Numbered from the stretch's first letter, positions 19,117 to 27,383 are shown. The stretch is 64,000 nucleotides of DNA from Thioalkalivibrio sulfidiphilus HL-EbGr7 (GCF_000021985.1 NC_011901.1:1612001-1676000); one strand, 5' to 3'. The notes: generated by a model not told the origin, from the letters alone. Numbers and translations are program-made.

Positions 19117-19701
19117 TTGGCCACCTTTGAACTGCATCTCTCCCCCAGCGAAACCTCCCCGGTGATGATCAGGACGGAGGGCGAACTGCCCGAGTACGGC
19201 CAGGTCTGGATCTGGGACATGCTCTATGCCCGGGTGATGCACGAACTGGGCGACTGCAGCGAGGCGCGGGAACTGCGCGAGCAGCTGGAGCTCTGGGCGG
19301 TCAACATGTCCAGCAAGATCTTCCAGCCCTTTGATCACATCCGCAGCAAGGGGCACCTGGATATCGACCCCAAACTGAAGCTGGGCGAGGTGAGCGGCCC
19401 GGCGCAGATGGTCAGGCTGGAGATCCACGGTGCCGCCGGCGAGCTGCCCAGCATCCGCATGGAGGCCGGCGAACTCTCCCGCGCCCTGCGCGCCCGCATC
19501 CCGCTGGCGCTGGCGCAGCACTTCATCAACGCCAACGAGCTGTTCGCCAAGGAACTGCCCATCCACATCCTGGCGTTTCGCAAGTACTACTCCGACGTGC
19601 GCACCCCGGATGCCGCCGAGAGCCTAGAAGAGGCACCCATGTTCGCCATCCAGAAGGCCCTGGAATACTTCCAGAGCGCCAATCGCGGCACGGTGCAGTA
19701 A
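19117..19701 (+). CDS. Hypothetical protein, 194 aa, TTG start
   Basis: Unrecognised cytoplasmic protein: no signal peptide, no membrane helix, mixed alpha/beta. The N-terminus (ATFELHLSPSETSPVMIRTE) looks beta-rich. The rest contains helical segments (YARVMHELGDCSEARELREQ; IPLALAQHFINANELFAKEL). The start is a TTG at 19117 with AGGAG ten bases upstream. Coding character (GC at third positions, clean frame) is good. It ends six bases before the DUF2007-like gene, so the two are probably one operon. No function is proposed. Confidence 0.75.
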   Translation: MATFELHLSPSETSPVMIRTEGELPEYGQVWIWDMLYARVMHELGDCSEARELREQLELWAVNMSSKIFQPFDHIRSKGHLDIDPKLKLGEVSGPAQMVRLEIHGAAGELPSIRMEAGELSRALRARIPLALAQHFINANELFAKELPIHILAFRKYYSDVRTPDAAESLEEAPMFAIQKALEYFQSANRGTVQ

Positions 19702-19707
19702 GGCTGC

Positions 19708-20016
19708 ATGAAGCGGGTGTTCTTCGCCAGCGACCCGGCCGCCGCGGGCTTCATCCAGGGGGTGCTGGAGAACGAGGGCATCCAGTGCATGGTGAAAAAC
19801 CGGCTGCTGTTCGGTGCCTCCGGTGAACTGCCGCCGACGGAGTGCTGGCCGGAGGTCTGGGTCATGGAAGACGGGGACGAGGACCGTGCCCGGGAGATCA
19901 TCGAGGCGGTCACGGCGGCGGGAGAAGAAGGCCCCGGCTGGACCTGCCCGGGCTGCGGCGAACAGCTTGACCCGGTCTTCACCCAGTGCTGGAACTGCGG
20001 CCGGGAGCGGAGCTGA
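19708..20016 (+). CDS. DUF2007-type small protein with C-terminal zinc ribbon
   Basis: A 102-residue protein. The first about 70 residues match the DUF2007 pattern, a small alpha/beta fold (MKRVFFASDPAAAGFIQGVL; EVWVMEDGDEDRAREII) sometimes annotated as a putative signal-transducing protein. The C-terminus is a zinc ribbon, CPGCGEQLDPVFTQCWNCG, with two CxxC pairs. It starts six bases after the upstream hypothetical gene. Metal binding is inferred from the cysteines. Confidence 0.8.
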   Translation: MKRVFFASDPAAAGFIQGVLENEGIQCMVKNRLLFGASGELPPTECWPEVWVMEDGDEDRAREIIEAVTAAGEEGPGWTCPGCGEQLDPVFTQCWNCGRERS

Positions 20017-20055
20017 CGTCCTTGCCTGTCTTCAGGATGCTGAGTCAAATGCCTT

Positions 20056-20144
20056 AACGCGAAGGCGCAAAGACACAAAGTTCGCAAAGGTTTTTTAACA
20101 AGAAGATCTTTTTCGCGTCCTTTGCGTCTTTGCGTCTTCGCGTT
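20056..20144. repeat. Inverted short-tandem-repeat hairpin, 8-9-bp unit (GCGCAAAG)
   Basis: Left arm 20056-20090 (ACGCGAAG, GCGCAAAG, ACACAAAG, TTCGCAAAG) and right arm 20114-20144 are complementary with a few mismatches. It lies between convergent genes (DUF2007-like and the YciK-like SDR). Same class as 4383-4475. Confidence 0.8.
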
Positions 20145-20165
20145 GAAGCTTTTGCTCCCGCGGCC

Positions 20166-20930
20166 TCACTCGACCGTTACCTTGCCCTCCAGCCGCACGA
20201 TCTCGCCCGTGGTGCGGCCGGCGTCGGGGCCGAGGAAATACAGGTAGGGGGCGATGACGCTCTCCGGTTTCGGATTCTTGTTGGGGTTTTCGCCCGGATA
20301 GTGCTGCACGCGCATCTGGGTGCGCAGGGGGCCGGAGTCCACGCCGTTGACACGCATGAAGCGCTCGCCCTGGTACTCGGCGGCGAGGATCTTCAGCATC
20401 GCCTCCTGGCCCGCCTTGGCCACGCCGAAGGCGCCCCAGTAGGCCTTTGCACTCTCGTGGGCGGAGAACACCACCGCAGGATCCCCGGCCGCCTCCAGCA
20501 GCGGCAGCACCGCCCGGGTGAGCAGGAAGGGGGCGTGCAGGTTGGCGGTGATCACCCGTGACCAGAGTTCCACGTCGTAGAGCTTGAGCGGGGTGAAGCC
20601 GCCGATCCAGCCGGCGTTGTGCACCAGCCCGTCCAGTCGGCCCAGTTCCTTTTCCACGTTCTGCGCCAGATCCTCGTGGTCCTTGGCGGTGGCGCCTTCC
20701 AGGTTCATGGGGTAGATGGCCGGCTGCGTGCCACCCGCCTTCTCGATCTCGTCATAGACCGCCTCCAGGGCACGGATCTCCTTGTCCAGCAGGATCACCG
20801 TGGCCCCCAGTCCCGCGCAGGCCAGGGACAGGGCGCGGCCGATGCCCATGCCGGCGCCGGTAACGAGGATCACCCGGTCCCTGAGCAGGTCGGGGGCGGG
20901 CTGATAGGCGAGCAGTTCTTCTGGGGTCAT
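20166..20930 (-). CDS. YciK-like short-chain dehydrogenase, catalytic Tyr replaced by Phe
   Basis: A 254-residue SDR related to YciK of enterics: cofactor loop TGAGMGIG, NAG motif HNAGWIGGFTPL, and the YciK-like SAHESAKAYWGAFGVAK. In YciK the last part reads WGAYAVSK, with the YxxxK catalytic pair. Here codon TTC gives Phe in place of that Tyr (F-G-V-A-K). The Lys and the cofactor loop are kept. It may therefore bind NADP(H) without normal reductase activity, or use the Tyr four residues earlier. It is upstream of and in the same direction as neighbouring hpnE, but the hpn genes precede it. The substrate is unknown. Confidence 0.85.
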   Translation of the reverse strand: MTPEELLAYQPAPDLLRDRVILVTGAGMGIGRALSLACAGLGATVILLDKEIRALEAVYDEIEKAGGTQPAIYPMNLEGATAKDHEDLAQNVEKELGRLDGLVHNAGWIGGFTPLKLYDVELWSRVITANLHAPFLLTRAVLPLLEAAGDPAVVFSAHESAKAYWGAFGVAKAGQEAMLKILAAEYQGERFMRVNGVDSGPLRTQMRVQHYPGENPNKNPKPESVIAPYLYFLGPDAGRTTGEIVRLEGKVTVE

Positions 20931-20954
20931 GGTTTCGCGTTGCGTCAGAGGAAG

Positions 20955-22271
20955 TCAGGTGACGGGGTGGCTGGCGAGGATGGCGCGGGCGCATTGTAAG
21001 CCATTGATCACCGCCCCTTCGAGGGTGGAGGGCAGGCCGTTCTGCACGTGATCCCCGGCCAGCCACAGGCCGGGCAGGGCCGTGCGCATGGAGGGACGGT
21101 GCGCCTCGCAGCCGGCAGCGGCCTGGAAGGTGGCGCGTTTTTCCCGCACCACCCAGGTCTCGCCGGCGGCGGGCCAGTCCGGGTAGAGCAGGGCCAGTTC
21201 CGCGGCCACCTGACGGGTCAGGGCGTCGTTGTCCAGCTCCATGTGGGGACCGGGACCCGAGATCACCACTGCCATCACGCCGGGATTGCCGGTGTGCCGG
21301 CGGTCGAAGATCCACTGGGCGGTGAGATCCAGCACGCCCACCATGGGCATGGGCAGGCGCACCTCGGGGGGATAGCGCAGGTAGACCGTGCAGATGGGTT
21401 CGTGGCCCAGGTGTTCCAGTCCGAGCACCACGTCCTTGAGTCCGGGCAGGCCGGTGCACAGGGCCGCGGTCACCCCGGCGGGGGTGGCCAGCACCACGTG
21501 CCGTGCCTCCACGGCCAGATCCCGCATGCGCACCCGCAAGCCGCCGCCATCGAGGGCTTCCAGGGCCGTGACCCGGTGGCCGGTGAGCAGGCGGCTGCCC
21601 CGGGCCTCCAGATAACGCCGCGCCGGTTCCGCCAGCACCCGGTCGAGATCCACCCGGGGGATCAGCAGGTCGCAGTGACGGCGATGGCCGGTGAAGGCCA
21701 GGTTGAGCACCCGGGTGAACAAGCGCGCCGAGGCCGTTTCCAGCGGGGTATTGAGGGCCGCCAAGCACAGGGGCGCCCAGAGTCCGCGGACCAGGTGCTC
21801 GGGCTGGCCGCAGCGCTGCAACAGGGTGGCGACCGTGATGTCCTCGGCCTCGTCCCAGCCCAGCATGCGTCGGATGCCGGGCAGGGCGCCCAGGGTCTCG
21901 AAGAAGCCCACACCCCGGGCGGAGAGCAGTCCGCCCAGCAGGTGCAGGGGAGCCGGCAGGTACAGGGTGGACAGGGACAGGCCGCGGTGTTCCGGGGCGC
22001 GCATGCTCAGGTCCAGAGGCAGGCGCAGCAGGACCTCGGCCTCCGGGATGTCCAGCGTGCCCAGCAGTTCCAGCATATGGCCGTAGGCGCCCAGCAGGAT
22101 GTGCTGGCCGTTGTCCAGGGTCTGGTCACCGAGGCTCACGCTGCGCGCCCGCCCGCCGGCCTGGGGCGCGGATTCCAGCACGGTCACCTCGCGGCCTGCC
22201 CGGGTCAGCTCCACGGCGGCGGCCAGTCCCGACCAGCCGGCGCCCACCACCACGGTATCCACGGGCCTCAT
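20955..22271 (-). CDS. hpnE: Squalene-associated FAD-dependent desaturase HpnE
   Basis: Hydroxysqualene dehydroxylase, the last enzyme of the HpnC-HpnD-HpnE route from farnesyl diphosphate to squalene. The 438-residue flavoprotein has an N-terminal dinucleotide motif VVVGAGWSGLAAAVELTRAG and GGRARS. At the C-terminus is LWLAGDHVQNGLPSTLEGA, the usual FAD-binding end of this amine-oxidase-like family. The ATG at 22269-22271 overlaps the hpnD stop (ATGA). It is the last gene of the three-gene operon. Confidence 0.95.
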   Translation of the reverse strand: MRPVDTVVVGAGWSGLAAAVELTRAGREVTVLESAPQAGGRARSVSLGDQTLDNGQHILLGAYGHMLELLGTLDIPEAEVLLRLPLDLSMRAPEHRGLSLSTLYLPAPLHLLGGLLSARGVGFFETLGALPGIRRMLGWDEAEDITVATLLQRCGQPEHLVRGLWAPLCLAALNTPLETASARLFTRVLNLAFTGHRRHCDLLIPRVDLDRVLAEPARRYLEARGSRLLTGHRVTALEALDGGGLRVRMRDLAVEARHVVLATPAGVTAALCTGLPGLKDVVLGLEHLGHEPICTVYLRYPPEVRLPMPMVGVLDLTAQWIFDRRHTGNPGVMAVVISGPGPHMELDNDALTRQVAAELALLYPDWPAAGETWVVREKRATFQAAAGCEAHRPSMRTALPGLWLAGDHVQNGLPSTLEGAVINGLQCARAILASHPVT

Positions 22272-23149
22272 GATGACGCGCCCTTTAGCGGTTTCCGGTG
22301 ACGCTTTTCACGGCGCTTTTCCTGGCGCGCCGTGCGCCAGGCGATCCACAGCTTGCGGATCGGCGTGAGCCGGATGCGTCGCTCCAGGACCCGGTAGCCA
22401 TCGGCCTCGATCTCATCCAGCAGGGTCTGGTAGATGGCCGCCATGATGATGCCGCTGCGCTGGGCGGGGCGGTCCACCTCGGGCAGGCGCTCGAAGGCGC
22501 GTTTGTAATAGTCCCGTGCCCGCCGGGCCTGGAACTCAAACAGGGACTTGAGGTGCTCCGAGGCCTGTGGCATCTGCAGTTCCCGGGGCTCGACGCCGAA
22601 ACGGCGCATCTCGTCCATGGGAATGTAGACCCGGCCGCGCAGGGCGTCCTCGTGGACGTCGCGCAGGATGTTGGTGAGCTGGAAGGCCATGCCCAGGTCA
22701 TGGGCGTAGCGGGTGGTCTGGCGGTCCTGGTAGCCGAAGATCTCCGCGGCCATCAGGCCCACCACCGAGGCCACCCGGTAGCAGTACAGGGACAGCTCCG
22801 TGAACGTGGGGTAGGCGTCGTAGTCCAGATCCATCTGCATGCCGTCGATGATCTCCCGGAAATGCTCTTCCGGTAGATTGTAGCGTTCGATGGCCGGCAG
22901 CAGGGCCTTGCCCACCGGGTGATTCGGGTTGCCGGCAAACACCCGAGCGATCTCCTCCCGCCACCAGTCCAGTTTTCGGCGCGCGATGTCCGGCTCCTGG
23001 CATTCATCCACCACGTCGTCCACCTCTCGGCAGAAGGCGTACAGGGCAGTGATGGCCCGGCGCTGTTGCTCGGGCAGGAACAGGAAGCTGTAGTAAAAGC
23101 TGGACCCGCTGCGCGCGGCCTTGTCCTGGCAGTACTGTTCCGGTGTCAT
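22268..23149 (-). CDS. hpnD: Presqualene diphosphate synthase HpnD
   Basis: Converts two farnesyl diphosphate molecules to presqualene diphosphate. The 293-residue trans-prenyltransferase has the two Asp-rich motifs (CREVDDVVDE near 40-50; YAHDLGMAFQLTNILRDVHEDA) and FYYSFLFLPEQQRRAI at the start. The ATG at 23149 overlaps the hpnC stop by four bases, and its own stop overlaps hpnE. Longer upstream frames lie inside hpnC. All three genes are probably co-translated. Confidence 0.95.
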   Translation of the reverse strand: MTPEQYCQDKAARSGSSFYYSFLFLPEQQRRAITALYAFCREVDDVVDECQEPDIARRKLDWWREEIARVFAGNPNHPVGKALLPAIERYNLPEEHFREIIDGMQMDLDYDAYPTFTELSLYCYRVASVVGLMAAEIFGYQDRQTTRYAHDLGMAFQLTNILRDVHEDALRGRVYIPMDEMRRFGVEPRELQMPQASEHLKSLFEFQARRARDYYKRAFERLPEVDRPAQRSGIIMAAIYQTLLDEIEADGYRVLERRIRLTPIRKLWIAWRTARQEKRREKRHRKPLKGASS

Positions 23150-24045
23150 GGTGTTCTCGCAGTGGCGATGCGGGCGGCGCGCGCCGGGAACAGGGCACCG
23201 CGCAGGATGACGGCGTAATCGGCCAGGCGCAGACGGGGCCGTGAGAACAGGTTCGACTGCTGACGCCTGAGATGCCAGAGCACCCGGGCACCGGCCAGGG
23301 TGATGAGGCGAATCTCCAGACCGAAGCGACCCTTGAGCACCCCGCCCAGGGGCGCACCGGAACGCAGCAGCCGATCGGCGCGGGTAAACTGCAGGTGCAT
23401 GAGGCGCTGCATACTCATGTCGGAGATGGCCTCGGCGATGTGCCGTTCGGTGACGCCAAAGCGGGCCATCTCGTCCTGGGGCAGGTAGATGCGACCCATC
23501 TCGTGATAGTCCTGGCTCAGGTCCTGGTAGAAATTGATCAGTTGCAGGCTGGAACAAATCGCATCGGACCAGGCCAGTGAACGCTTGTCCGTGTGACCCA
23601 CCAGGTGCAGCAGCAGGCGCCCCACCGGGTTGGCGGACAGCCGGCAGTACTGCATCAGTTCGCCGAAGTCCCCATAGCGCTTCTTGTTCACGTCCTGGCG
23701 GAAGGCATTGAGCAGATCCTGGAACAGGGCGACAGGAAGCCCATGGCTGCGGATGGCATGGGCCAGGGCCAGGAAGCCAGGATCGTCATCCAGCCGGGAC
23801 TCCGCGGCGGCCAGCAGCTGCTGCTCCAGTTCATCGAGGGCACGCAGGCGCGCCTCGGCGGGCAGCGAACCCTCGTCGGCCAGGTCATCGGCACGGCGGG
23901 CGAACAGGTAGATGGCCGCCACGGGACCGCGCAGCCGGGCCGGCAGCAGGCGGGAGGCCACGGGGAAGTTCTCGTAATGGGCCCGGGCCTTGTCTATACA
24001 CTGGGCATAGGCCCGGCGGATCTCACGGTCGGGTGGGGCTGGCAT
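23146..24045 (-). CDS. hpnC: Hydroxysqualene synthase HpnC
   Basis: Acts on presqualene diphosphate to give hydroxysqualene. It is a 299-residue squalene/phytoene-synthase-family protein with YLFARRADDLADEG (first Asp motif near 50-60) and SLQLINFYQDLSQDYHEMGR (second motif). It is the first gene of the hpnC-hpnD-hpnE operon; no clear ribosome-binding site is seen before its ATG. No squalene-hopene cyclase is in this window, so squalene or hopanoid as the end product is not settled here. Confidence 0.94.
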   Translation of the reverse strand: MPAPPDREIRRAYAQCIDKARAHYENFPVASRLLPARLRGPVAAIYLFARRADDLADEGSLPAEARLRALDELEQQLLAAAESRLDDDPGFLALAHAIRSHGLPVALFQDLLNAFRQDVNKKRYGDFGELMQYCRLSANPVGRLLLHLVGHTDKRSLAWSDAICSSLQLINFYQDLSQDYHEMGRIYLPQDEMARFGVTERHIAEAISDMSMQRLMHLQFTRADRLLRSGAPLGGVLKGRFGLEIRLITLAGARVLWHLRRQQSNLFSRPRLRLADYAVILRGALFPARAARIATARTP

Positions 24046-24167
24046 TGCGAAGCGGGTGCCGACGCCGCGGCACGGGAACGGGAGGGAAACAATGAGTCAG
24101 CATGGGCCTCTGCATGGGGGGCGAGTCTACCACAGGACACCCGGTCTCAAGCTGCGGAGGGCGCCCC

Positions 24168-24920
24168 ATGGATGAACTGGAGATCTACCGCGACACCCTG
24201 CTGTACCTGTTCCTGCTGATCGTCGTCACCCTGGTCACGGTGGTGCCCGCGCTCATCGCCCTGCGGCGCATGCGCGCCCGGGCCCGGCGCATGCGCACCG
24301 CTGGCAGCCGCCAGGGCTTCGAACCCTGGGCCGGCCAGCAGGTGCTGCTGCTCAAGGAACTGGTGCGCCTCGGCATCATCGAGTCCATCGAGGCGGGCAT
24401 GGTGTTTCATCCACAGTACCGGGAGGAGGGCGGACGTCGCTGGTGGCTGTTCGATCTGCTGAGCGGCCAGGCCCGCTGGCGGCGCTACCTGCTGCGCGAT
24501 CGCGCCGCCGGCCCCATGCGCACCGTGGTGCTCATCTACAGCGATATCCTGGATGCGCCCTATCTCATGGCGGAGCCGGAAAATCCCCGCTTTGCCGCCT
24601 TCGGTCATCTGGCCGACCGGGTGGAAACGCTCCATGACCTGGTGCCCATGGAACTGCCGCCGGGCGTGCGGCCCGTGCCGGGTCTGCGGCTGCGCACCCA
24701 TCCCGACGAGAAGGATGAGGCCCTGCGGGTGGTGATGGAGTCAGGCGTGCTGGAGAGCCTGCGGCGCGAGCATGACCTGGCCCTGCGTGCCAGCGCCCGG
24801 GCCTTCGCGGTGATCCGTCCCCTCAGTCCCACGGAACCCCGGGAGATCGCCACGCTCCTGGGCAGCGCCGAGGTCCTGATCTCGGAGCTTGAAACCGCAG
24901 CCCGCAGACGGGAGAGCTGA
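24168..24920 (+). CDS. Unknown single-pass membrane protein
   Basis: A 250-residue protein with one N-terminal membrane helix (LLYLFLLIVVTLVTVVPALIAL, about residues 10-32). A very basic juxtamembrane stretch (RRMRARARRMR) follows, indicating a cytoplasmic soluble domain. That domain has no motif I recognise; it contains EEGGRRWWLFDLLSGQARWR and a helical C-terminus. The ATG at 24168 has GGAGG about seven bases upstream. An earlier in-frame ATG (24102) overlaps the hpnC upstream region and is less likely. Divergent from hpnC. Confidence 0.7.
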   Translation: MDELEIYRDTLLYLFLLIVVTLVTVVPALIALRRMRARARRMRTAGSRQGFEPWAGQQVLLLKELVRLGIIESIEAGMVFHPQYREEGGRRWWLFDLLSGQARWRRYLLRDRAAGPMRTVVLIYSDILDAPYLMAEPENPRFAAFGHLADRVETLHDLVPMELPPGVRPVPGLRLRTHPDEKDEALRVVMESGVLESLRREHDLALRASARAFAVIRPLSPTEPREIATLLGSAEVLISELETAARRRES

Positions 24921-24973
24921 TGGACATTCCCGGCACGATTCACCCTTGGTCACCCGCCCCACTTTGTGGCTAA

Positions 24974-25528
24974 ATGGTGGCAAACAAGAGAGCTGTCCGA
25001 CCATCCATGGCGAATCCCCGCCCCAAGCGGCAGACCCTGAGCTTCCGTCCCCTGCAGGAATCCGACTTCGCGGCCCTGCCACGGCTTACCGTGGACGAGG
25101 CCGAGGCCGCGCTCGTCTACTGGGAATGCAGCGAGCCCGGCAAGGCCTGTGCAGTGCGTGATCTTTTGCGTTCCCGGCAGGACGTCACCGTGGCGGAGTT
25201 ACAGGGCCGGGTGGTGGCGCTGGGTGCCCTCTACGAGGTGGAGGAAAGCCGCCAGGGCTACCTGGGTCCGCTGGTGGTGGACCCGGATTTGCGCAACCAC
25301 GGCGTGGGCAGCGAACTCATGGAGCATCTGCTGGACATCGCCTTTCGCAAGTATCGGCTGCGCGAGGTCCGGGTGCGCCTGCTGGGCGAGAACGAGGATG
25401 GCATCATGCTGTGCTCGGAGATGGGCTTCCTGCCCTACAGCAACGAGGAACACCTGGGCTTTGACGGGCGCAGGCACGTGGTCGTGCAGATGCGCATCAA
25501 TCGCAAGCAACTGGAAGACCTGGACTGA
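24974..25528 (+). CDS. GNAT-family N-acetyltransferase
   Basis: A 184-residue GCN5-related acetyltransferase. It has beta strands with LSFRPLQESDFAAL and the acetyl-CoA-binding motif A LGPLVVDPDLRNHGVGSELM (about residues 98-117, with R/Q-x-x-G-x-G/A as RNHGVG). A C-terminal ENEDGIMLCSEMGFLPY follows. An alternative start at 25007 removes 11 residues; neither has a clear ribosome-binding site. The substrate is unknown. Downstream is a 395-bp stretch without genes, made entirely of repeat elements. Confidence 0.82.
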   Translation: MVANKRAVRPSMANPRPKRQTLSFRPLQESDFAALPRLTVDEAEAALVYWECSEPGKACAVRDLLRSRQDVTVAELQGRVVALGALYEVEESRQGYLGPLVVDPDLRNHGVGSELMEHLLDIAFRKYRLREVRVRLLGENEDGIMLCSEMGFLPYSNEEHLGFDGRRHVVVQMRINRKQLEDLD

Positions 25529-25575
25529 TCCGTCCGTATCGCCGCGCCGTGCTCAACGCACAGCGGGATCGGTTT

Positions 25576-25759
25576 CTAGCCCGCATATCTCACCACCGTT
25601 CGTCGCGAGGGCGCTGAGATGCCGCTGTGACGGGGCGCGTGGACCGCAAGACGGCGCTGGCGTAGCCGACACTACGTCAAGCTGGCTGGAGGGAGCACGC
25701 CCCGTCACAGCGAGCAGATCGGCGGCCGCAGTAGAAGGGTGGTGAGATATGCGGGCTAG
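25576..25759. mobile_element. 184-bp MITE-like element, copy 1 (22-bp perfect terminal inverted repeats)
   Basis: Terminal repeats 25576-25597 and 25738-25759 are perfect reverse complements (CTAGCCCGCATATCTCACCA...). Internally CCGCTGTGACGGGGCG and CGCCCCGTCACAGCG form a second inverted repeat. A copy of the same length lies in the opposite orientation at 59189-59372. It encodes no protein. It is probably a non-autonomous transposable or dispersed hairpin element. Confidence 0.75.
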
Positions 25760-25928
25760 GTGCCTGTCGGACTTAGCCTGCGCCTACTGCGCCGGTGGGA
25801 GAGCGGTCCATTTTTCCGATGCTTTTCGTCAAATAGCTACGGCTATTCTTCTCCTCAAACGATCGAAAAAATGGCCCCACTCTCCCACTCGGCTCGTTAC
25901 GGGCACCTAAGTCCGACAGGCTCCTAGC
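25755..25928. mobile_element. 174-bp MITE-like element abutting the previous one
   Basis: Terminal repeats 25755-25776 and 25907-25928 (GCTAGGTGCCTGTCGGACTT...) match at 21 of 22 positions. An inner inverted repeat pairs GTGGGAGAG and CCATTTTTCCGAT with their complements. It shares five bases (GCTAG) with the end of copy 1. Its right end contains the rmuC stop codon. Confidence 0.7.
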
Positions 25929-27177
25929 TTCCGTTGTCCTCTTCCTGGATCGGTGGCCTGGGGGCCTGTTCCAGCGGCACGGGCTCTTCCATCTGCTTCC
26001 TTGCCTGGATGCCCAGTTCGGCGAAACGCCGCGCCCCGGGCATGACGCTGCGCTCCAGCGAACCCACCGCCTTGTTGTAGTGGTCCACGCTGCTGCCCAG
26101 GCTCTTGCCGATGCGGCCGAGGTGTTCGGTGAACGTGGCCAGGCGCTTGTAGAGTTCCTCGCCCAGCTCGCGGATCTTCTCGGCATTCTCCGCCACCGCC
26201 TGCTGGCGCCAGCCGTAGGCCACCGCGCGCAGCAGCGCCACCAGGCTGCTGGGTGTCGCGAGGATCACCCGGTTGGACAGGGCGTCCTCCAGCAGGGCCG
26301 GGTCGTGTTCCAGCGCAGCGGACAGGAACTGGTCACCGGGGATGAACAGGATGACGAAGTCCGGCGATTCCTTGAACTGGGTCCAGTAGGCCTTGCTGGA
26401 GAGTTCACGCATGCGCTCGCGCAGCTTGCGCGCGTGGGTCTTCAGATGCTGTTCCCGGTGCTTGTCGTCCGGGGCGTCCACCGCCGCCAGGTAGGCATCC
26501 AGCGGGGTCTTGGCGTCCACCACCAGTTCACGTGCATCGGGCATGCGCACGATCATGTCCGGGCGCATGGCACCGTCCTCGGTGGCCCGGTGGGTCTGCT
26601 CCTGGAAATCGCAGTGCTCCACCATGCCCGCCAGTTCCGCCAGGCGCTTGAGGGTCATCTCGCCCCACTGGCCGCGCACCGTGGGACGTGACAGGGCCCG
26701 GGCCAGGTTGTGGGTCTCGTTCTGCAGCCGCTGCTGACCCTCGGCCATGATGCGCAGGTGCTGGGTCAGGGAACCGAAGGCCGACTCCCGGGCCTGCTCC
26801 ATGGCGCGGATCTGGGCCTCGGTCTTCTCCAGGGTCTCGCGGATGGGTTTAACCAGCCCCTCGAAGGACTTCTCCTTCTGGGTGAGTTCGGCACTGGCCT
26901 GCACCTGGAAGGCCTTGAGCTGTTCCTGGGCAAGCCGCAGGAAGGCCTCGTTGTTCTGGTGCAGGGCCTGGTTGGCCATGGCGGAGAAACTGTCGGCCAT
27001 CTGCCGGCGGGACTCCTCGAAGGCCGCGGCCCGTTCCTCGCCCCGGCGCCGCTCGGCGTCCAGTTCCGCCTGCAGCACCGCCACCAGCCGCTGGGCCCGC
27101 AGGTGCGCGATGCCGTAACCGAGCAGCGCACCGGTGGCGAGGGCAATCAGGCTGACGATGATCAGGGTCGTGTCCAA
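25924..27177 (-). CDS. rmuC: DNA recombination protein RmuC homologue
   Basis: RmuC-family proteins limit rearrangements at inverted repeats and carry a PD-(D/E)XK-like nuclease-type domain. The 417-residue product has an N-terminal membrane helix (LIIVSLIALATGALLGYGIA) and a long coiled coil (about 30-150). The conserved domain follows, with RPTVRGQWGEMTLKRLAELAGM, MRPDMIVRMPDARELVVDAKTPLDAYL and FVILFIPGDQFLSAAL. The stop codon at 25924-25926 lies in a repeat element, so the last few residues may have been altered by its insertion. Confidence 0.93.
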   Translation of the reverse strand: MDTTLIIVSLIALATGALLGYGIAHLRAQRLVAVLQAELDAERRRGEERAAAFEESRRQMADSFSAMANQALHQNNEAFLRLAQEQLKAFQVQASAELTQKEKSFEGLVKPIRETLEKTEAQIRAMEQARESAFGSLTQHLRIMAEGQQRLQNETHNLARALSRPTVRGQWGEMTLKRLAELAGMVEHCDFQEQTHRATEDGAMRPDMIVRMPDARELVVDAKTPLDAYLAAVDAPDDKHREQHLKTHARKLRERMRELSSKAYWTQFKESPDFVILFIPGDQFLSAALEHDPALLEDALSNRVILATPSSLVALLRAVAYGWRQQAVAENAEKIRELGEELYKRLATFTEHLGRIGKSLGSSVDHYNKAVGSLERSVMPGARRFAELGIQARKQMEEPVPLEQAPRPPIQEEDNGS

Positions 27178-27206
27178 GGTGTTTCCTGTTCAGGGATCAA
27201 TATCTG

Positions 27207-27371
27207 CCGCTGAGGCGCGGGGGCGCAGAGGAAAGGCGGAAAAAGATTTTGACAGGATTTACATGATTCACAGGATTAAACACATCATTGAACAGCGCCT
27301 TAAACTCGCTCTACATCATGTTAATCATGTAAATCCTGTCCATTCCCTTTATTTCTCTGCGCCTCCGCGGC
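27207..27371. repeat. Composite inverted short-tandem-repeat hairpin (8-9-bp outside, 9-bp inside)
   Basis: Inner arms GACAGGATTTACATGATT (27251-27268) and 27323-27340 are perfect complements. Outside them GGCGCAGAG/CTCTGCGCC-type units also pair (about 27207-27231 with 27355-27371). Two unit families are nested in one hairpin. It lies between rmuC and the mupP/gph gene. Confidence 0.8.
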
Positions 27372-27383
27372 AAGCATCTGGTT

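Noticed and set aside
25529-25923. Small protein-coding gene in the gap after the GNAT
   Set aside because: Open frames here lie within two inverted-repeat elements and lack ribosome-binding sites or recognisable sequence.
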